Shown: positions 35,701 through 47,742 of the stretch, piece after piece | How the letters are laid out: every line of letters begins with the position of its first letter | Numbering within the stretch: the first letter of the stretch is position 1 | NCBI GenBank assembly: GCA_039654915.1 | Contig: CM077600.1 | Coordinates: 35,766,992 to 35,830,991, forward strand | Origin: Aquilaria yunnanensis | Lineage: Eukaryota > Streptophyta > Magnoliopsida > Malvales > Thymelaeaceae | Length of the DNA stretch: 64,000 nucleotides | Reading direction: 5' to 3' | Notes under the pieces: generated by a model | Database searches by the model: none | What the model was told of the DNA's origin: nothing | Seen by the model: the letters and a program-made list of their open reading frames with translations, nothing else | Made by a program: the position numbers and the translations under genes

Positions 35701-36210
35701 TTTCTAACGGCCTTAGCCGTTGGAACTGAATTATTTATACGGTGCGTTTTGAAGTCCACTTTTCCAACGGCCTAAGCCGTTGGAAATAATTCCCAGCACT
35801 TTACCAATTTCAACTGCAGATGGTGCGTTTTAAATTTACACTTTCCAACGGCCTAGGCCGTTGGAAACACATTGAAATTAAAATTTCCAAAAATTTTGAA
35901 ATCTGGTGCTTAATCTTCCAACGGCCAAAGCCGTTGGAAATAATAAAATTTCAAAATTTTCAAAATTCAAATCCCGCTGCATTATGTATTGGCTTTTCAC
36001 ACTTCATTTCAAAACTTAGTTGCGGCTTTTCCAATGACCAAGGCCGTTGGAAACAATTTCAGACTGTATTGGCTTACTTCCAACGGCTGAAGCCGTTGGA
36101 AAGACATCCTATTTTCAATTTCTTCATTTGAACGTTTTTTCTTCTTTCTCCAACGGCTTAAGCCGTTGGATATTCTCCAACGGTCAGGCCGTTGGAAGTT
36201 AGGCCGTTGG
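35698..36210. repeat. Right subterminal CCAACGG repeat array of the CACTA element
   Basis: At least eight palindromes of the type CCAACGGCNNNNGCCGTTGG (for example near 35710, 35765, 35845, 35918, 36080 and 36150) before the right terminus. The spacing is irregular, 50-110 bases. They mirror the left array in motif but not in order. Confidence 0.85.
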
Positions 36211-36572
36211 AAAACTTAGTTTTTTTAGTAGTGTAAGTCAACTTAATTTAAAATGACTTATTTTTATTTTTATATTTTTTTTCTAGAACCAAATTCATTT
36301 GATAGTCAATATTATGTAGATGTAATAATCCGCTTAAAATTAAATTTTCATAATGTTATTAAATTTTTATGAATTTTTATAATTTTAAGCATTAAAAAGG
36401 AAATAAATTCATATAAAGTTAATAAGATTATAAAAATTACATTTTCAATTGGTTATTACACCTACATAATATTTACTTTTAAATAAAATCAGTTCTAGGT
36501 GAAAAAGATGTAAAAAATAAAAATAAGTTATATTTGATTAAGTTGATTTAATTTAAAATGAATTTGCTCTTA

Positions 36573-36638
36573 ATCTTGGATGGCCATCACTTTCAAAAAC
36601 ATGTCCAACTTATCAAACCTGTTTTTATTTTCGTTTTG

Positions 36639-36673
<35 letters not shown>

Positions 36674-38235
36674 GTTTGTGTGTGTGAGTCAAATTCTCAC
36701 CTTAAACTTTCAAATTGCGTCTATTATACCACACTTTAAATGAAAAATTTACGAAGTTGTGTACTAAAAGAGCGATTTCCAAAATCTGTAAACACATAAA
36801 AGGAGTTATACAATTAGAGTATGGCTGAAAAATGACTAATTTCAATTCTTTCTACGTTAGTCTTTACAGTTGGAAAAATTAAACTTTCACTCCACAATTT
36901 TCAAATGTTTTCATTCCAAGGACACAATGGGCAAAAGCTCCCAAAAATCATTGGATGAATGGATGAAAAAGAAGTTTGAGGTGTGAATTTGCACATTTCT
37001 TCAAAGTTAAATGACCATAGGATTTAAGCCTTTTGAATTTAATACTATCGTTTGATCTCAACTAAGGTATATACATACTTATTTGTTACCATTTGTGGTT
37101 ATTATTTAGTTGGTTAATATTTAATCCCCTAAGTCCTCATCTTTGGAACAAAAACAAATTGGTTAACCAACACATTAATATAACAGTTAAAACTTATAGT
37201 TGTTGTCAAGTGATCCGGTGCTTAATCTCTGCTCCCCCTTTATAATCTCTATTATGTGTAAAGAAAATGATGCAAAATTGACTATTCTTTAATTAAATAT
37301 TTTCTAATTTTTTTTCCATTAAGCATATACAACTTCTGTCAAAAAAAGGATGATAAATATTGCTTTTTGGATTATTCCATAAAGAATGACAAGTATATAA
37401 TCTTTTGAGTTGTCAAAAAAAACAATGAAAAAAGATGGTCCGTTTTCCTTTTTGGAAAGTATTTAATATCTAATTTACTTTACTACTCCTATTTAAACTC
37501 ATTTTACACACAACTTAAAAACTATACAAAGAGATTTTTTTTTCTAATTCTAATTCAAATTGTCATTATATAAAACCTAAAAATGATTTTTTTTATTTTA
37601 GCTTTTTGGTTAAAAATGAAAATAACAACATAAATTATAAATATCTTAATTTCTATATCCAAAAAAAAAGTATCATCTAAAATGGGACGTGGAGTATATA
37701 TTGTGCTGTGATGGCAGTAATCCCACTTCTAATGAACCGTCACAATATGTAGCCAAATTTAATCAAATATCCAGCGAAAATGCAGAAAAAAAATAAAAGA
37801 AAACAGCCGTAATAAGTATTTTTTGTAGACGTGTGAAGTGGCACACTACTAACAAAATAGTACTAGTTTGTAATGCGACAACCAGAGAGCATAGTAAAAC
37901 AGGAATCATGTGAATATGCCAGTTGCTTCCAAAGGTCATGGAAAGGTCTGGAAAGGGACTCAATAGCTCTAATTGTGCGAAATTCCTTGTGTAGTGATCT
38001 TTTTGAAAAGAAAAAAACAACAGGTATCATGTGAATTGGGAAATGGGCATTCATATATTGTTGGACAATAACTTCAATAATGTTTGTAATTAGCATTAAC
38101 TGCTAACCTACTTCTATTAACAACAAAAATCGAATAGCTAAACCCAAAGAAGAGAGGAAAAAGAAGAAGAAAGTAGTCCTGCATAAAAATTTGGTTTCAA
38201 CCGTTAACTAATTAAACGTGATAACTATTATACTA

Positions 38236-38236
<1 letters not shown>
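36573..38236. other. Intergenic region downstream of SUT-A
   Basis: AT-rich with a TTA microsatellite (36643-36672). Around 37470-37696 there are words that recall decayed Stowaway ends (ACTACTCCTATT and AAAATGGGACGTGGAGTA), but the pair is poor. The frames at 37763-38096 (minus) are short and unrecognised. No gene. Confidence 0.35.

Positions 38237-38237
<1 letters not shown>

Positions 38238-38285
<48 letters not shown>
38238..38285. repeat. AT dinucleotide microsatellite
   Basis: An uninterrupted TA/AT run of about 24 units, 63 bases past the SUT-A stop codon in the gene's direction, so probably within or next to its 3' UTR. It should be highly length-variable. Confidence 0.9.
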
Positions 38286-38288
<3 letters not shown>

Positions 38289-38348
38289 GTGGCTAGCTAG
38301 TACGATTAATTGTTGGTAGAAGGGTGGGTGATGTTGGTACGTGTTTGA

Positions 38349-40769
38349 TCAGTGAGCTGCAGCGACGATTCCAGTGGAGGGAGAAACTTGACTGGGTGGC
38401 TTCGGAAGCACGCATATCGCCAACACCGCACTCACCGCAGCCGCCGCCGCACCCATCACAAACGCCGCCAAGTTGCCACCCCCAAACGCCGCATCCAGCG
38501 GCCCACTAACTACTGACACAAACATCTGCATCCGCCAAGGCAATAATTAATATATTTTTCATTTTTGAATCACCTAGATTATTACATGTGTATATAGTTT
38601 CTTCTTGGATTATAATTAAACAAAACTAGTGTCATTTCGTTTTAATTTACGCTGAACTTAATCTTAAATAATTTATTTTTAGTTTTATATTTTTTTACTT
38701 CAAATCAATTTTATTTAAAAGTCAATATTATGTAAACATGATAATTCATCGGAAAGTAAATTTTCATAAAGTTATTAAATTTGTATGAATTTTTTCATTT
38801 GTAGACATTAAAAAAGAAAAATTTCTAAAAAATTAATAAGATTATAAAAATTATATTTTCAATGGATGATTAGACCTACATAATATTAATTTTTAAATAA
38901 ATTTAATTCTAGTTAAAAAATTTTAAAAATAAAAATAAGTCATTTTAGTTTATGTTAAAATAAATTGGCTCCCCTTAATGGCCTAACTTTATGATCTATC
39001 TTTTAAAATATATGTTCCAGTATTTACACGTAATTTTATTTATACAGATATTCATAATCAAAATTATATAATGTATATATATTACCTGTGGGACAACTAT
39101 CGACATATTAAGCACTCCCAAAGAAAGTCCTACAAAAGAATAGGGTTAATTATTAGTGACTGGTCACATGTAAGACGTTGACATCATTAGAATTCTCTAG
39201 GACCAATTTTCAAACACATACTATATGAATCACCTTAACCTTAACCAATTATCATTTTTATTTATCTCACTGTTACCAGTAAAAAAAAAATAATACTAAC
39301 AGATAATTAAAAGGTTGTAAAACATTTTTTTTTCAAATAAAAAAAGCCCAAAATTACTGTATAACAAAAATTTACCCTGATGACCACCCCCAGCGTCAGA
39401 GCAATAAATCGAGGCAAGAGCGAAGGGGATGCTGAATGTTACCTGCATTAAACAAATTTAAGGCGCTTAATTAATCACTTGTATGGCAGTAGCACCCAGC
39501 CCAGCGACATAAGTATATAAATTAATGTAATTAAATACACATCACGTTAATGACTGAATAACTAACCGATAGCGGAATCCCTAAGGCTCCGAAAACTGTA
39601 AGAGCTCCTCCCTTTATGTTCGCCGGCGGCCCCTTCAGTGGCGGCCAATTCCTCCCCCTCCAGCGCTGCGCCGCCTTCGTGATCGGCGCCAACAACGCCA
39701 TACACAAACACAGTACAAAATTCACAGCCCCCCACAAGTTTTGGACTCCTCCGATCAGCTGCCCCGCCCGTTCCAGCGCCAACGAGCTCAGCCCCAAAAC
39801 CACCGAGTTTATCATCAAACCCCGCGATCCAGCACGAACTCCATTGTCGTACAGCTCCTTCTCAATACCTTTGCCATTCGGTTTCCCGCCATACACCTCC
39901 TTCCCCATCCAATCGGTATCGAACAGCAGGAAAGGGAACCACGCGATCCAATTCAAGCACGTCACCAAAAGCAGTATCCACATGGGCTTCTTCAACGTCT
40001 TGAATGCCGTCGCTATCTCTCCGAAACACGGCGCCGCTTGCTCCTCATGGCCATCGACTTCTTTAGTTAAAGGCTTCTCCTTGACAGTCACGACAGCGGT
40101 TAACGTGACTGCCAGGAGGAAGACGACGTCTATGATGAAGCACGTCTTTAGGTTGGCACAGTAGACGTCGCACGCCACGGTACGTGTGAACGGGAGAAAT
40201 TTGTGCAGGTCGGAGTAGGATCCGGCGGCGTAGCCGAGCACGTTCCCAACAGCCATGAAGAATGCAAAGCAGCCGTTGGCTACTCTCATTAACTTGTGAT
40301 CGTCCGCGGAGAGATCAGCGAGGAGAGCACGGCAAGGGCCCTGCAACATGTTATTGGCGACATCGAGGCACCAGAAGCCGGAGACAAAGATGGCGACGGC
40401 GCGAGGCTTGGTGGGCAGGTCCAGAGAATCGCCGGCGCGGTGGCCAATATCCTTGGCAAAACCGATAAGGAAAACGGCGATGACAACAAAGGCGGCCCCG
40501 GCAGAGATGAATGGTCGGCGACGGCCGAAGAGGGAGGTGCAGCGGTCGCTGAAGTAACCGACGGTGGGTTGCACGAGGAGGCCTGAAATGGGCCCGCAAA
40601 GCCAGATGAAGGCGGCCCAAGTGTGTGGGACGCCGAGGGTCTGGACGTAAGGAGTTAGGAGAGAGAGCTGCAGGGCCCAGCCGAACTGGACGCCGGCGGC
40701 GATGGAAGCCACCGTCACGATCTTCCGGAGCGGGCTCGGAGCCACGGTGGAAATAGCTACATTATCCAT
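38349..40769 (-). CDS. Sucrose transporter SUT-A (SUC/SUT type I), four exons
   Basis: Exons 40769-39567, 39442-39376, 39129-39086 and 38525-38349 join in frame to 496 residues; introns are 124, 246 and 560 bases, all GT-AG. The protein is a proton/sucrose symporter of the plasma membrane by family: 12 hydrophobic segments, an N-terminal IQFGW-type helix followed by [14 protein letters not shown] with the conserved His (H49 here), the loop signature [13 protein letters not shown] (74-86), [38 protein letters not shown], and [16 protein letters not shown] near the end. Type I (SUC2-like) carriers load sucrose into phloem in eudicots. The last intron contains a fold-back MITE. SUT-B, on the same strand 13.5 kb upstream, is its tandem relative. 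No disabling change was seen. Confidence 0.93.
38629..38974. mobile_element. Fold-back MITE, copy 4, inside the last intron of SUT-A
   Basis: About 346 bp, homologous to the three other copies, with halves in inverted orientation: left TTTCGTTTTAATTTA, right in reverse complement GGGGAGCCAATTTATTTTAA. CTA and TTA triplets sit at the outer edges. It makes up more than half of the 560-base intron between the third and fourth coding exons and leaves both splice sites untouched. Confidence 0.7.
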
Positions 40770-42320
40770 AGCAGTAGGACCGGATTTCTTATGAGTTGAA
40801 CTGGGAAGACCGTCTTCTGGTTAAATAAAGTAGAAGAATGAAGTCATTGTGTCAACGTTATCCCGGTGACTTTATCCGGACTGGTTAATTAAAATGGTAA
40901 GTGTGGAAATTTTGTTCCAAATATATATAAACTTGGTAGCAACTGAGTGAATGAATTGCCATTTTTAACAAGATTGAATTATCTGCCAGGTAGGCACAAG
41001 TTTTTAATGGCAACTTAATTAATTTGCCTTGACTATCTTTCACACACAGATATATAAAATTAATTTGCCTTGAAAATCTTTCACATATTATCTGCCAGGT
41101 AGGCACAAGTTTTTTTTTTTTATGTATGTATGTATATGTGTATTTGTGTATGTGCGTGTGCGTCTGCATTCGAATGTTGGTTTATCTTTGGATGCATAAG
41201 TCCAATGTACACCATACCCCTTATATTTATATATATTTGTATTTCAATACTATCTTTCATAATTTAAAGTAAGTGTAAATATATCAAATTTTGTGTTTTT
41301 TAAAATTGGAGATATGTACAAATCTAATAACAAATATGTACAAACTTGTTGTACAAAAACTATGAGAAATATTACAAAAAATGTATGACATATGTATAAT
41401 GAGGTCACAAATATATTACCAATATACTTAATAATATGTACAAGTTCAACTTTTTATAAAAAAAAAATAAACATTAACTCATCAAATGCTGCTTCCCACT
41501 AAACTTAGAGATATATACAAATCGAATGGTAGATATGTATAAAACTCGATCTACAAAAAAAGTGATATATATGTACAAAACATGTGACACATATATAGAA
41601 ATGAAATCAGAGATATGTTACAAATATATTATGAATACATGACATTTGTTCATATATTAGTACAAAGATAAGAAATTTTATAGAAATACAATTTGAATAT
41701 CCAATGTAGAGGAGAAAAAAGTAGCCTTTTGAATCCTAAGGCAATATTGTAAGTTTTTTAAAAAACTAAAGTGGTTTACATATATAGTTAGGCTCAAAAA
41801 GAAAGAAATTGTGTATCTTCCAATGCTATGCTTCATTGCCTCCACTGTAAATAGTAATGAATTACCTTCCAAATGTTGCCATCACCCTAACCTCCCTTTT
41901 TGATTTCATAGCATCCAAATGAAGAAAACTCGATGGTTTTCGACATCAATCTAGGTATAAATCCAAGAGTTTATATAGTTGGGGGACGTTGAGCTTGAGA
42001 CAACCTTTAAAGGGGATGATGGCCGGTGAAAGGGATCATAGTCGATCGCCGGAGCTAGGACAACAACACTTCGCACAGAAAGTTGGCCATTCGTTTGCCA
42101 TTTTGTGGTTACACAAGAGAGGAAAAGGGAAAAGCATGCATAAGATTATTAACATTAACTGAGGTCAAAAAAATAAATTAACTCATACGACGTACGCACA
42201 ATAAAGTACATGCTAGATTAAGTCACTCACACACACACATACACACGCGCACACACACACACACACATTAAGTGCAGTACTGTATATCATTATATTTATA
42301 TTCTTTATAAAAATTTAATT
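40770..42320. other. SUT-A upstream region and intergenic DNA
   Basis: The first 150 bases contain the probable promoter (TTTATTTAACC on the minus strand about 45 bases upstream of the start codon). A 32-base sequence with ATCTGCCAGGTAGGCACAAG occurs twice (40980-41011 and 41090-41121), and TTAATTTGCCTTGA also repeats there. From 41230 to 41660 the words AGATATGTACAAAT and CAAATATATTA recur in a loose tandem array. An AC-rich microsatellite is at 42226-42268. No gene is recognised. Confidence 0.4.
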
Positions 42321-42589
42321 GCATCTAAAATAACATTTCTTGGGAAATGAATACCATTCTTTTGTTCACAAATGCCAGGTCAGTTGATTGGCACTCCGAC
42401 ATTCTTAATCCAAAAGCTGGGTCTGAGTCCCGCCACCAAGCACAATAAAGTATAATTCCTGTCATTCATGACTTGATTTCCTCTAGTTTTCAAGAAACAT
42501 GTAGATTCCCTTCAACCTTTGCCAAGGACCTTTTAATATTTTATGTTTGTACATGCTCCTGAGTATAAAAAATATATATGTAAAAGATA

Positions 42590-42970
42590 ACAATTTTTAC
42601 AATACTGTTATTGTATCTAGACCATCATTTCTTAATAAATGAATAACATTTTATAGAGTAATAAATTATATAAATAAAATAAAATTTCTTACTAAATGAA
42701 ACAACATTATTTCTAAAATAGCATCTCTTACAAAAATAGGCAACATATATGATACAATAAATTTGTATGAATGAAATAAAATTTTTTACTAAACAGAAAC
42801 ATTATTGATGGAACATCATTTCTTATAAAATGAATAAAATTTTACAAAATAATAAATTTGTACAAATAGAATAAAGTTTCTTATTGAATAAAATAGCATT
42901 ATTTATGGAACAATTTTTTTATGAAAATGAATAGTATTTTATGAAAAAAATAACTTTTTATGAATGAAAC
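42590..42970. repeat. Second block of the degenerate ~20-nt minisatellite, reverse orientation
   Basis: On the complementary strand this reads as the same TGTTCCAT...AGTAAGAAAT type units seen at 3960-5040, for example TTTCTTACTAAATGAAACAACATTATT on the given strand in overlapping short words. The units are more degenerate and A-rich. There is no open frame and no identified transposon ends. Confidence 0.5.
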
Positions 42971-44620
42971 AATATACCAATGTTTACAGGCTTCATTAAC
43001 TCCCATTTGTCGTCGTGCTTAATAATAGACAAAATTGTACTCCACCCATTCCATTTATAAAGCAAGTGATTTGAGGGTAGAACTGGAACCCAAATATGGT
43101 GATGGTATAGCACATAATTTATGGCGATTCTAGCTGGTTTCTGTCCAATGAGCACAAGAGAAACCACTATAAGAAGCAAATAGTTGGAGTCAAACAAAAA
43201 ATTTGCCCTAAAAAGTACATTTAGTATTCACAATTTAAATATTTATCTTTATATTTAAAAATATGTTTTTTTCAATAATACTTTTTAAACCTTTTCCAAA
43301 AATAAAGAAAAAATGGATACACAGAAAAAAAGTGTTGCTATTAATTATTTATTACTTGCATCTAAAATGTATGAGTATTTATCGACCAAAAAAAGGTTCA
43401 TCGAAGCTAAAACCTTAGTGTCCAATCATTATTTAGTTAATTTTTATTGGGAGCAAATAATAGGTGTCAAATAAAAATTTTCTCCTAAAAAGTACATTTA
43501 GCAACAAATTTAATAGTTGTCCTTACACTTGTCAAAAGATTTCATTCAATTGCATGCATAAGGGTTTATTATTACATGATAATTTAAATCTAATATTCTT
43601 TGCATAAAAATTGATGTTGTAACTTCTTTTTCTAGGTTTTTCTTTGAACTTAATATATAGTTGTGCTTGAAAAAAATCTCAAAATATTACTAAAATTCAA
43701 AATTATTCGAGCATGTGTAGTTAAAAACCATATATTTCTCTGCAAAAATTTGAAGTTAAAAAATTGTTAGCTTAAAAATTATACTAACTATAAGATTACT
43801 CATATATATGAATGGATTTAGTTAAAAGAAGACCCTCGTAAAAAATATAAACTTTTGTAGCAGGTCCAGGTAATGGCTTAGTTGGCTTTTTGAGTGTGCA
43901 AAATATATTCTTAGAAATAAAAATGCTTTACTTGGTAATGTGAATTCTTCTGCTTTAGCAGTCAAATGTAGTTGAGCACGGATGAAATTTCAAGGAGGCC
44001 ACAAGTTCGATTGTCAGTAACATCAGGACTCAGAAGCATAGTACTAATTCTAGACTGAGAATGGGAACAGGGTGGCGTCAAAAAAAACAAAAGATTGAAT
44101 TGACTCAGTATTCTAATCTTTTAATCTGCCCAAAATTAATTTATTAATCCATCGATATGGGATGCAAATTTATTTTTCTTAAACAAATTAGTAAAATTGA
44201 CAAAAATAACCTCTACATATTTTGGGTCACATAAAAAAGTGCTTCTATAAGTGAAATAAGAAACTCAGATATTTGCTTATAATTTAATTTTTTTAAAGGA
44301 CTTAATTAATTATCTCTAATTTATCTCCAAAAACATCATTATAGGGAACAATTATTTATTTGTCCCTCAAACTTTTGGAGGCAAATATATGACCTATAAA
44401 GGCAATCTGTGACTATATCTAATGGACGTAGCTTTCTGTTGTATAGTACTAGCTATAGTGGCGGTTGCACAATACGAGAGACTCCCATTCCATAAATCTT
44501 TTCAATTTCCGAAGGAGAACGAAACTAGCTATATATTCATCCTTTACCTGTTTTAAATTGCAGATATATATTCCTTCTGTTAATGAAACTAAACCTATCT
44601 ACATCTTATTGTACGTCTAA
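42971..44620. other. Intergenic region, one short direct repeat, no gene
   Basis: A segment of about 70 bases is duplicated in direct orientation at 43165-43240 and 43448-43530 (shared GAGTCAAA/GTGTCAAATAAAAA, CCTAAAAAGTACATTTAG). The frame at 42958-43197 (minus) overlaps the first copy and is unrecognised. The rest is AT-rich. Confidence 0.35.
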
Positions 44621-44621
44621 A

Positions 44622-45197
44622 TACTACTAAAAAATTAGTTTTTTCAACAAATAAATTACCAATATGTTAAGCCGTTAGTAAAAAAAAGTTAAAATTTATC
44701 AACGGTTAAATGTGTTAGTAATTTATTAATGGTTCAACATATTTGTAAATCAACAATTTTTCAATAGGTAAATTATCAATGCGTCAAACTATAGGTAAAA
44801 TTAATTTTTTCAACAGAAAAATTACCAACGCATTAGGTCGTTAGTAAAAAAAATTAAAATTTTCTAACGGTCAAATACGTTGTAATTCACTAATGGCCCA
44901 ACGTATTAGTAAATCAATAATTTTCCAACATGCAAATTATCAACGGGTCAAAACCAACGGTCTAACTCGTTGGTAATAGTTATATATCATAATATTATTA
45001 TTTTTACTATTATTATAAATATAATACTTATTATTATTATTATTAAAAATATAATAATATATATTTAAAATATATCATATATATTATAATGTATAACGAT
45101 AAAAATAACATATAAAATTATAATTTTAGAAAGTAAAGTAATATTTTTAAAACATTTTTTACAAATATTAATTATAATTTAAAATATATATCATCAT

Positions 45198-45232
<35 letters not shown>

Positions 45233-45273
45233 TACAATGTGGTTTTAATGTATATGGTGAGATTGAAGCTCTC

Positions 45274-45306
<33 letters not shown>

Positions 45307-46292
45307 AAGCCTATATATTATATACATATATGTAAAAGCCCATAAAACCCAAACAAAACTCATAACTCTAACTTAACCCATATAAATACCCTAACCTATC
45401 TCACCTCTCATTTCCATCCATAACCCTTGCCGCCTCTCACCCCTTCCTACCTTTCTCCCATTCTTCAACTGTTTCTTGTTCTCCTCTCTAGCCACCAATC
45501 ACCCTCCATCCGTCCCCAGCCTCACTTCCTCACCTCCTCCCCTTGCCTCGCTGCCTAGTCTCCTCGCCTCGCCTTGCTTCACTACCCCAACTCCTCACCT
45601 TTTACTGATTCCAGTTTTGATTTTCTATTGATTTGGTTGTTTTTGTGAACTTATAGATCTGGTTCTTTGATTTTGTAGATCTGTTTGTTTGATTGTTGAT
45701 TTGTGAATTTTTAGTTAATTTTGTGCTTGATTTTTGAATTTATTATAACTTTGGAAAATTTTGACAATTTTTAATTTTGTTCTTAATTTTGGACAAATTT
45801 TCATGGATTGAAGTAATTTTAAAAATTTTGAGTTAGTTTTTTGTGATGTTTCTAATTTTTCAATTTTAAAATTTATTCTAAATTTTAAAATTTTTTTGTT
45901 AATTTTAAATGTTTTTTAAAGTTTGGTTCATTTTTATGAATTTAAAAAAAATTAATTTTGTTAATTTTTAGTTAATTGTTGTGAAATTATATATTTTTGA
46001 ATTTTTACTACATTTTTTTCAAAATTTTGTGTACTAATAAAATCTTAGTTATATAATTTTACTAAATATAATTTTTAGTTCATATAACGTATAATTTTAA
46101 AATTAATTATTTTAATTTTTTTTTTATAAAAAGTGAAGTTTCCAATGTCTAATCATTGAAAACTGCTTTAATTTTTTAAAAAAAAAAATTCACACAATTT
46201 CCAACAGCTAAGATCATTGAAAATTTTACCAATGGCTTAAACCATTGATAAATACCAACAGTTTAAGTCATTGATAAAATTTATAGTTACAC
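44622..46292. mobile_element. Degenerate non-autonomous CACTA-like element, approximate ends
   Basis: The left end TACTACTAAAAAATTAG differs at its first base from the CACTACTAAAAA consensus. It is followed (44640-44985) by repeated palindromic words ACCAACG/CGTTGGT and AACGGTNNAA...CGTTAGTAA. At the right (46140-46285) are similar words (CCAATGGCTTAAACCATTGATAA, AACAGTTTAAGTCATTG) before a poor terminus. In between are ATT and AC microsatellites, then at 45370-45700 a segment like a plant promoter and leader (ATATAAATACCC, CT-rich 5' UTR, TTGTAGATCTG). No transposase frame remains. It is probably an internal-deletion derivative of a family different from the one at 27506. Confidence 0.5.
45190..45230. 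repeat. AC dinucleotide microsatellite
   Basis: A run of CA units of about 34 bases followed by TATA, within the CACTA-like element. Confidence 0.8.
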
Positions 46293-46459
46293 ATTTTTCT
46301 TTCAAATGTATGAGAATAATCTATCAATATTGTTTGTTGAAATTATGCTACTTAATAATTGTGGGTAATCTTGGAGAAACATAGTCAATGTGAAGTTATT
46401 GCAAGATAAGAAAATTACCAGCCGACTGTAATACGAGTGATGGCGCTAGACTTTTGTCA

Positions 46460-47682
46460 TTGTAATATTTTAGATTTTATCTTGATTTCTTACATAAAAA
46501 ATACCTAACCCCGTTCAAGTTTTTTGTTTTGAATCTTCCATTAATTGGAACAATTTGACATAAAAACAAGTGAAAAACTAGTTTTAACATCAGAGAATTT
46601 TCTCTTTGACATAAAAACCTTAAAACTTTCTCATCTAACAATCGAACCATCATCTCTATACCTCACCGCACTTACATTTATGACCAGCCACTACCATTGG
46701 CTCGGTTTCATAGTGCTAAGGCAGGAGAAAAATAGCATTATAGTTTTAGGTTGCAATTCTGTTTGGATTGGTTCAATTTTTTATTTGAATCAGATCTAGG
46801 TTTATGAAATTATTCATGAACCCAAATATTGACTTGTGAAATTAAATGTTGTGATTGTGAAATTGCTAAAAGGGATTGGTTTCTTTGTATTCAATGACCT
46901 TTGAGTAGTAAAACCCCTATGATTCCATTGCCATTTGACTGCATTTGGGTCACTGGTGAACATCAAGATGAAATAGTAACTATCATGACTATAAAAGGCC
47001 AACTGGGTCGATGATAACGACTAACGACTATGGGGACTACATTGGTTAGGTCACTAGTCCTCTAGGGGGCCACACTACCCCAACCAGCAATGGCAAGTGG
47101 CCCTTGGCTCTTTTGAGAGCGTCTAAGATGAGTTATCAGATGACACTGGACTTGGATTGTCAGTCGCAATTCTCTAACTATCAATGTAGTTCGGAAGCAT
47201 ATTGGTGATGTCCTTGATGTACCTTAGATGAAGCAGATATTTTGCCTTGAGCTTAAGTGCCACATCAAAGATCAAAGATAGTGTCAGAGTAACATCCAGG
47301 AGATTGAGCGCTAACACGATCTTGCTCTGTTTTTTAGTTGCAATCTACAAAGATCAGGGAAAACAAAGTAGAGCATTTAAATGGGATGATGGCCAGTGAG
47401 CAGCAGAGGACGGTGGTAGAAAGGGACATGAATATGGCGAGTTGTAAAGATGGTGATTCAATTGTAAGACAAAAAAATTTCAAGGTTTCTAAAGCAAAGG
47501 GAAAGTTATCAAGAGTTAAAAGTTTCTCACTTTTTTTTGTCCAATTTAATAGCTGCAATTAATAGAAGGTCCAAAATAGAACACTTAAATGAGATTAGGG
47601 ACTTTATATGTAATAAATCAATGTTAGGGTCCAAATTAGTACAATAAGAAAATGTTTGGAGCCACAAATATAATTAATCCAT
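46460..47682. mobile_element. Diverged relative of the Mutator-like element at 47743, truncated left end
   Basis: The left part (TTTTATCTTGATTTCTTACATAAAAA...CCTAACCCCGTT) and the reverse complement of the right part (AACATTGATTTATTACATATAAAGTCCCTAATCTCATTT) match each other and the arms of the neighbour at 47743-48768. The interior also parallels the neighbour (CATCTAACAATC / TCTAACAATCTAACC; TTTCAAGGTTTCTAAAGCAAAGGG / TTCAAGGTTTTGAAAGCAAATG). The outermost left end appears lost. No gene: the open frames at 46545-46799 and 47338-47562 are arm translations. Confidence 0.55.
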
Positions 47683-47742
47683 ATAAATATAAAACACATA
47701 GATTAATTCACAAATCAACCTCCTCTTTATAAATCATCATTA

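Larger units (their letters stand above)
27506..36233 (-). mobile_element. CACTA (En/Spm-type) DNA transposon, near complete
   Basis: The left end is CACTACTAAAAACAG and the right end, in reverse complement, is CACTACTAAAAAAAC. Identical TAA triplets flank it (27503-27505 and 36234-36236), the 3-bp duplication expected of CACTA elements. Both subterminal regions (27527-27757 and 35698-36210) are dense in CCAACGG and its complement CCGTTGG, often as short palindromes. Two minus-strand genes fill the body: a TNP2-type transposase and a Ptta-type accessory gene, so the right end is the 5' side. Intact ends and a perfect duplication indicate a fairly young insertion, but both genes carry in-frame stops, so this copy is probably not autonomous. 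Confidence 0.95.
27484..36569. mobile_element. Fold-back MITE, copy 3, split by the CACTA element
   Basis: The MITE's left end is at 27484-27505 (GGATCAATTCGTTTTAACTT...). The rest resumes at 36237-36569 after the 8.7-kb insertion and the duplicated TAA. The outer flanks TTA (27481-27483) and TTA (36570-36572) would be the MITE's own 3-bp duplication, which suggests the PIF/Harbinger (Tourist) type. Rejoined, the element is about 355 bp, matching the other copies. The reverse complement of the right end (GAGCAAATTCATTTTAAATT) pairs with the left end. The nesting shows that the MITE is older than the CACTA insertion. Confidence 0.7.

Noticed and set aside
39616..40164. 182-codon plus ORF opposite SUT-A
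   Set aside because: It is antisense to exon 1 of the sucrose transporter; the transporter frame is unmistakable.
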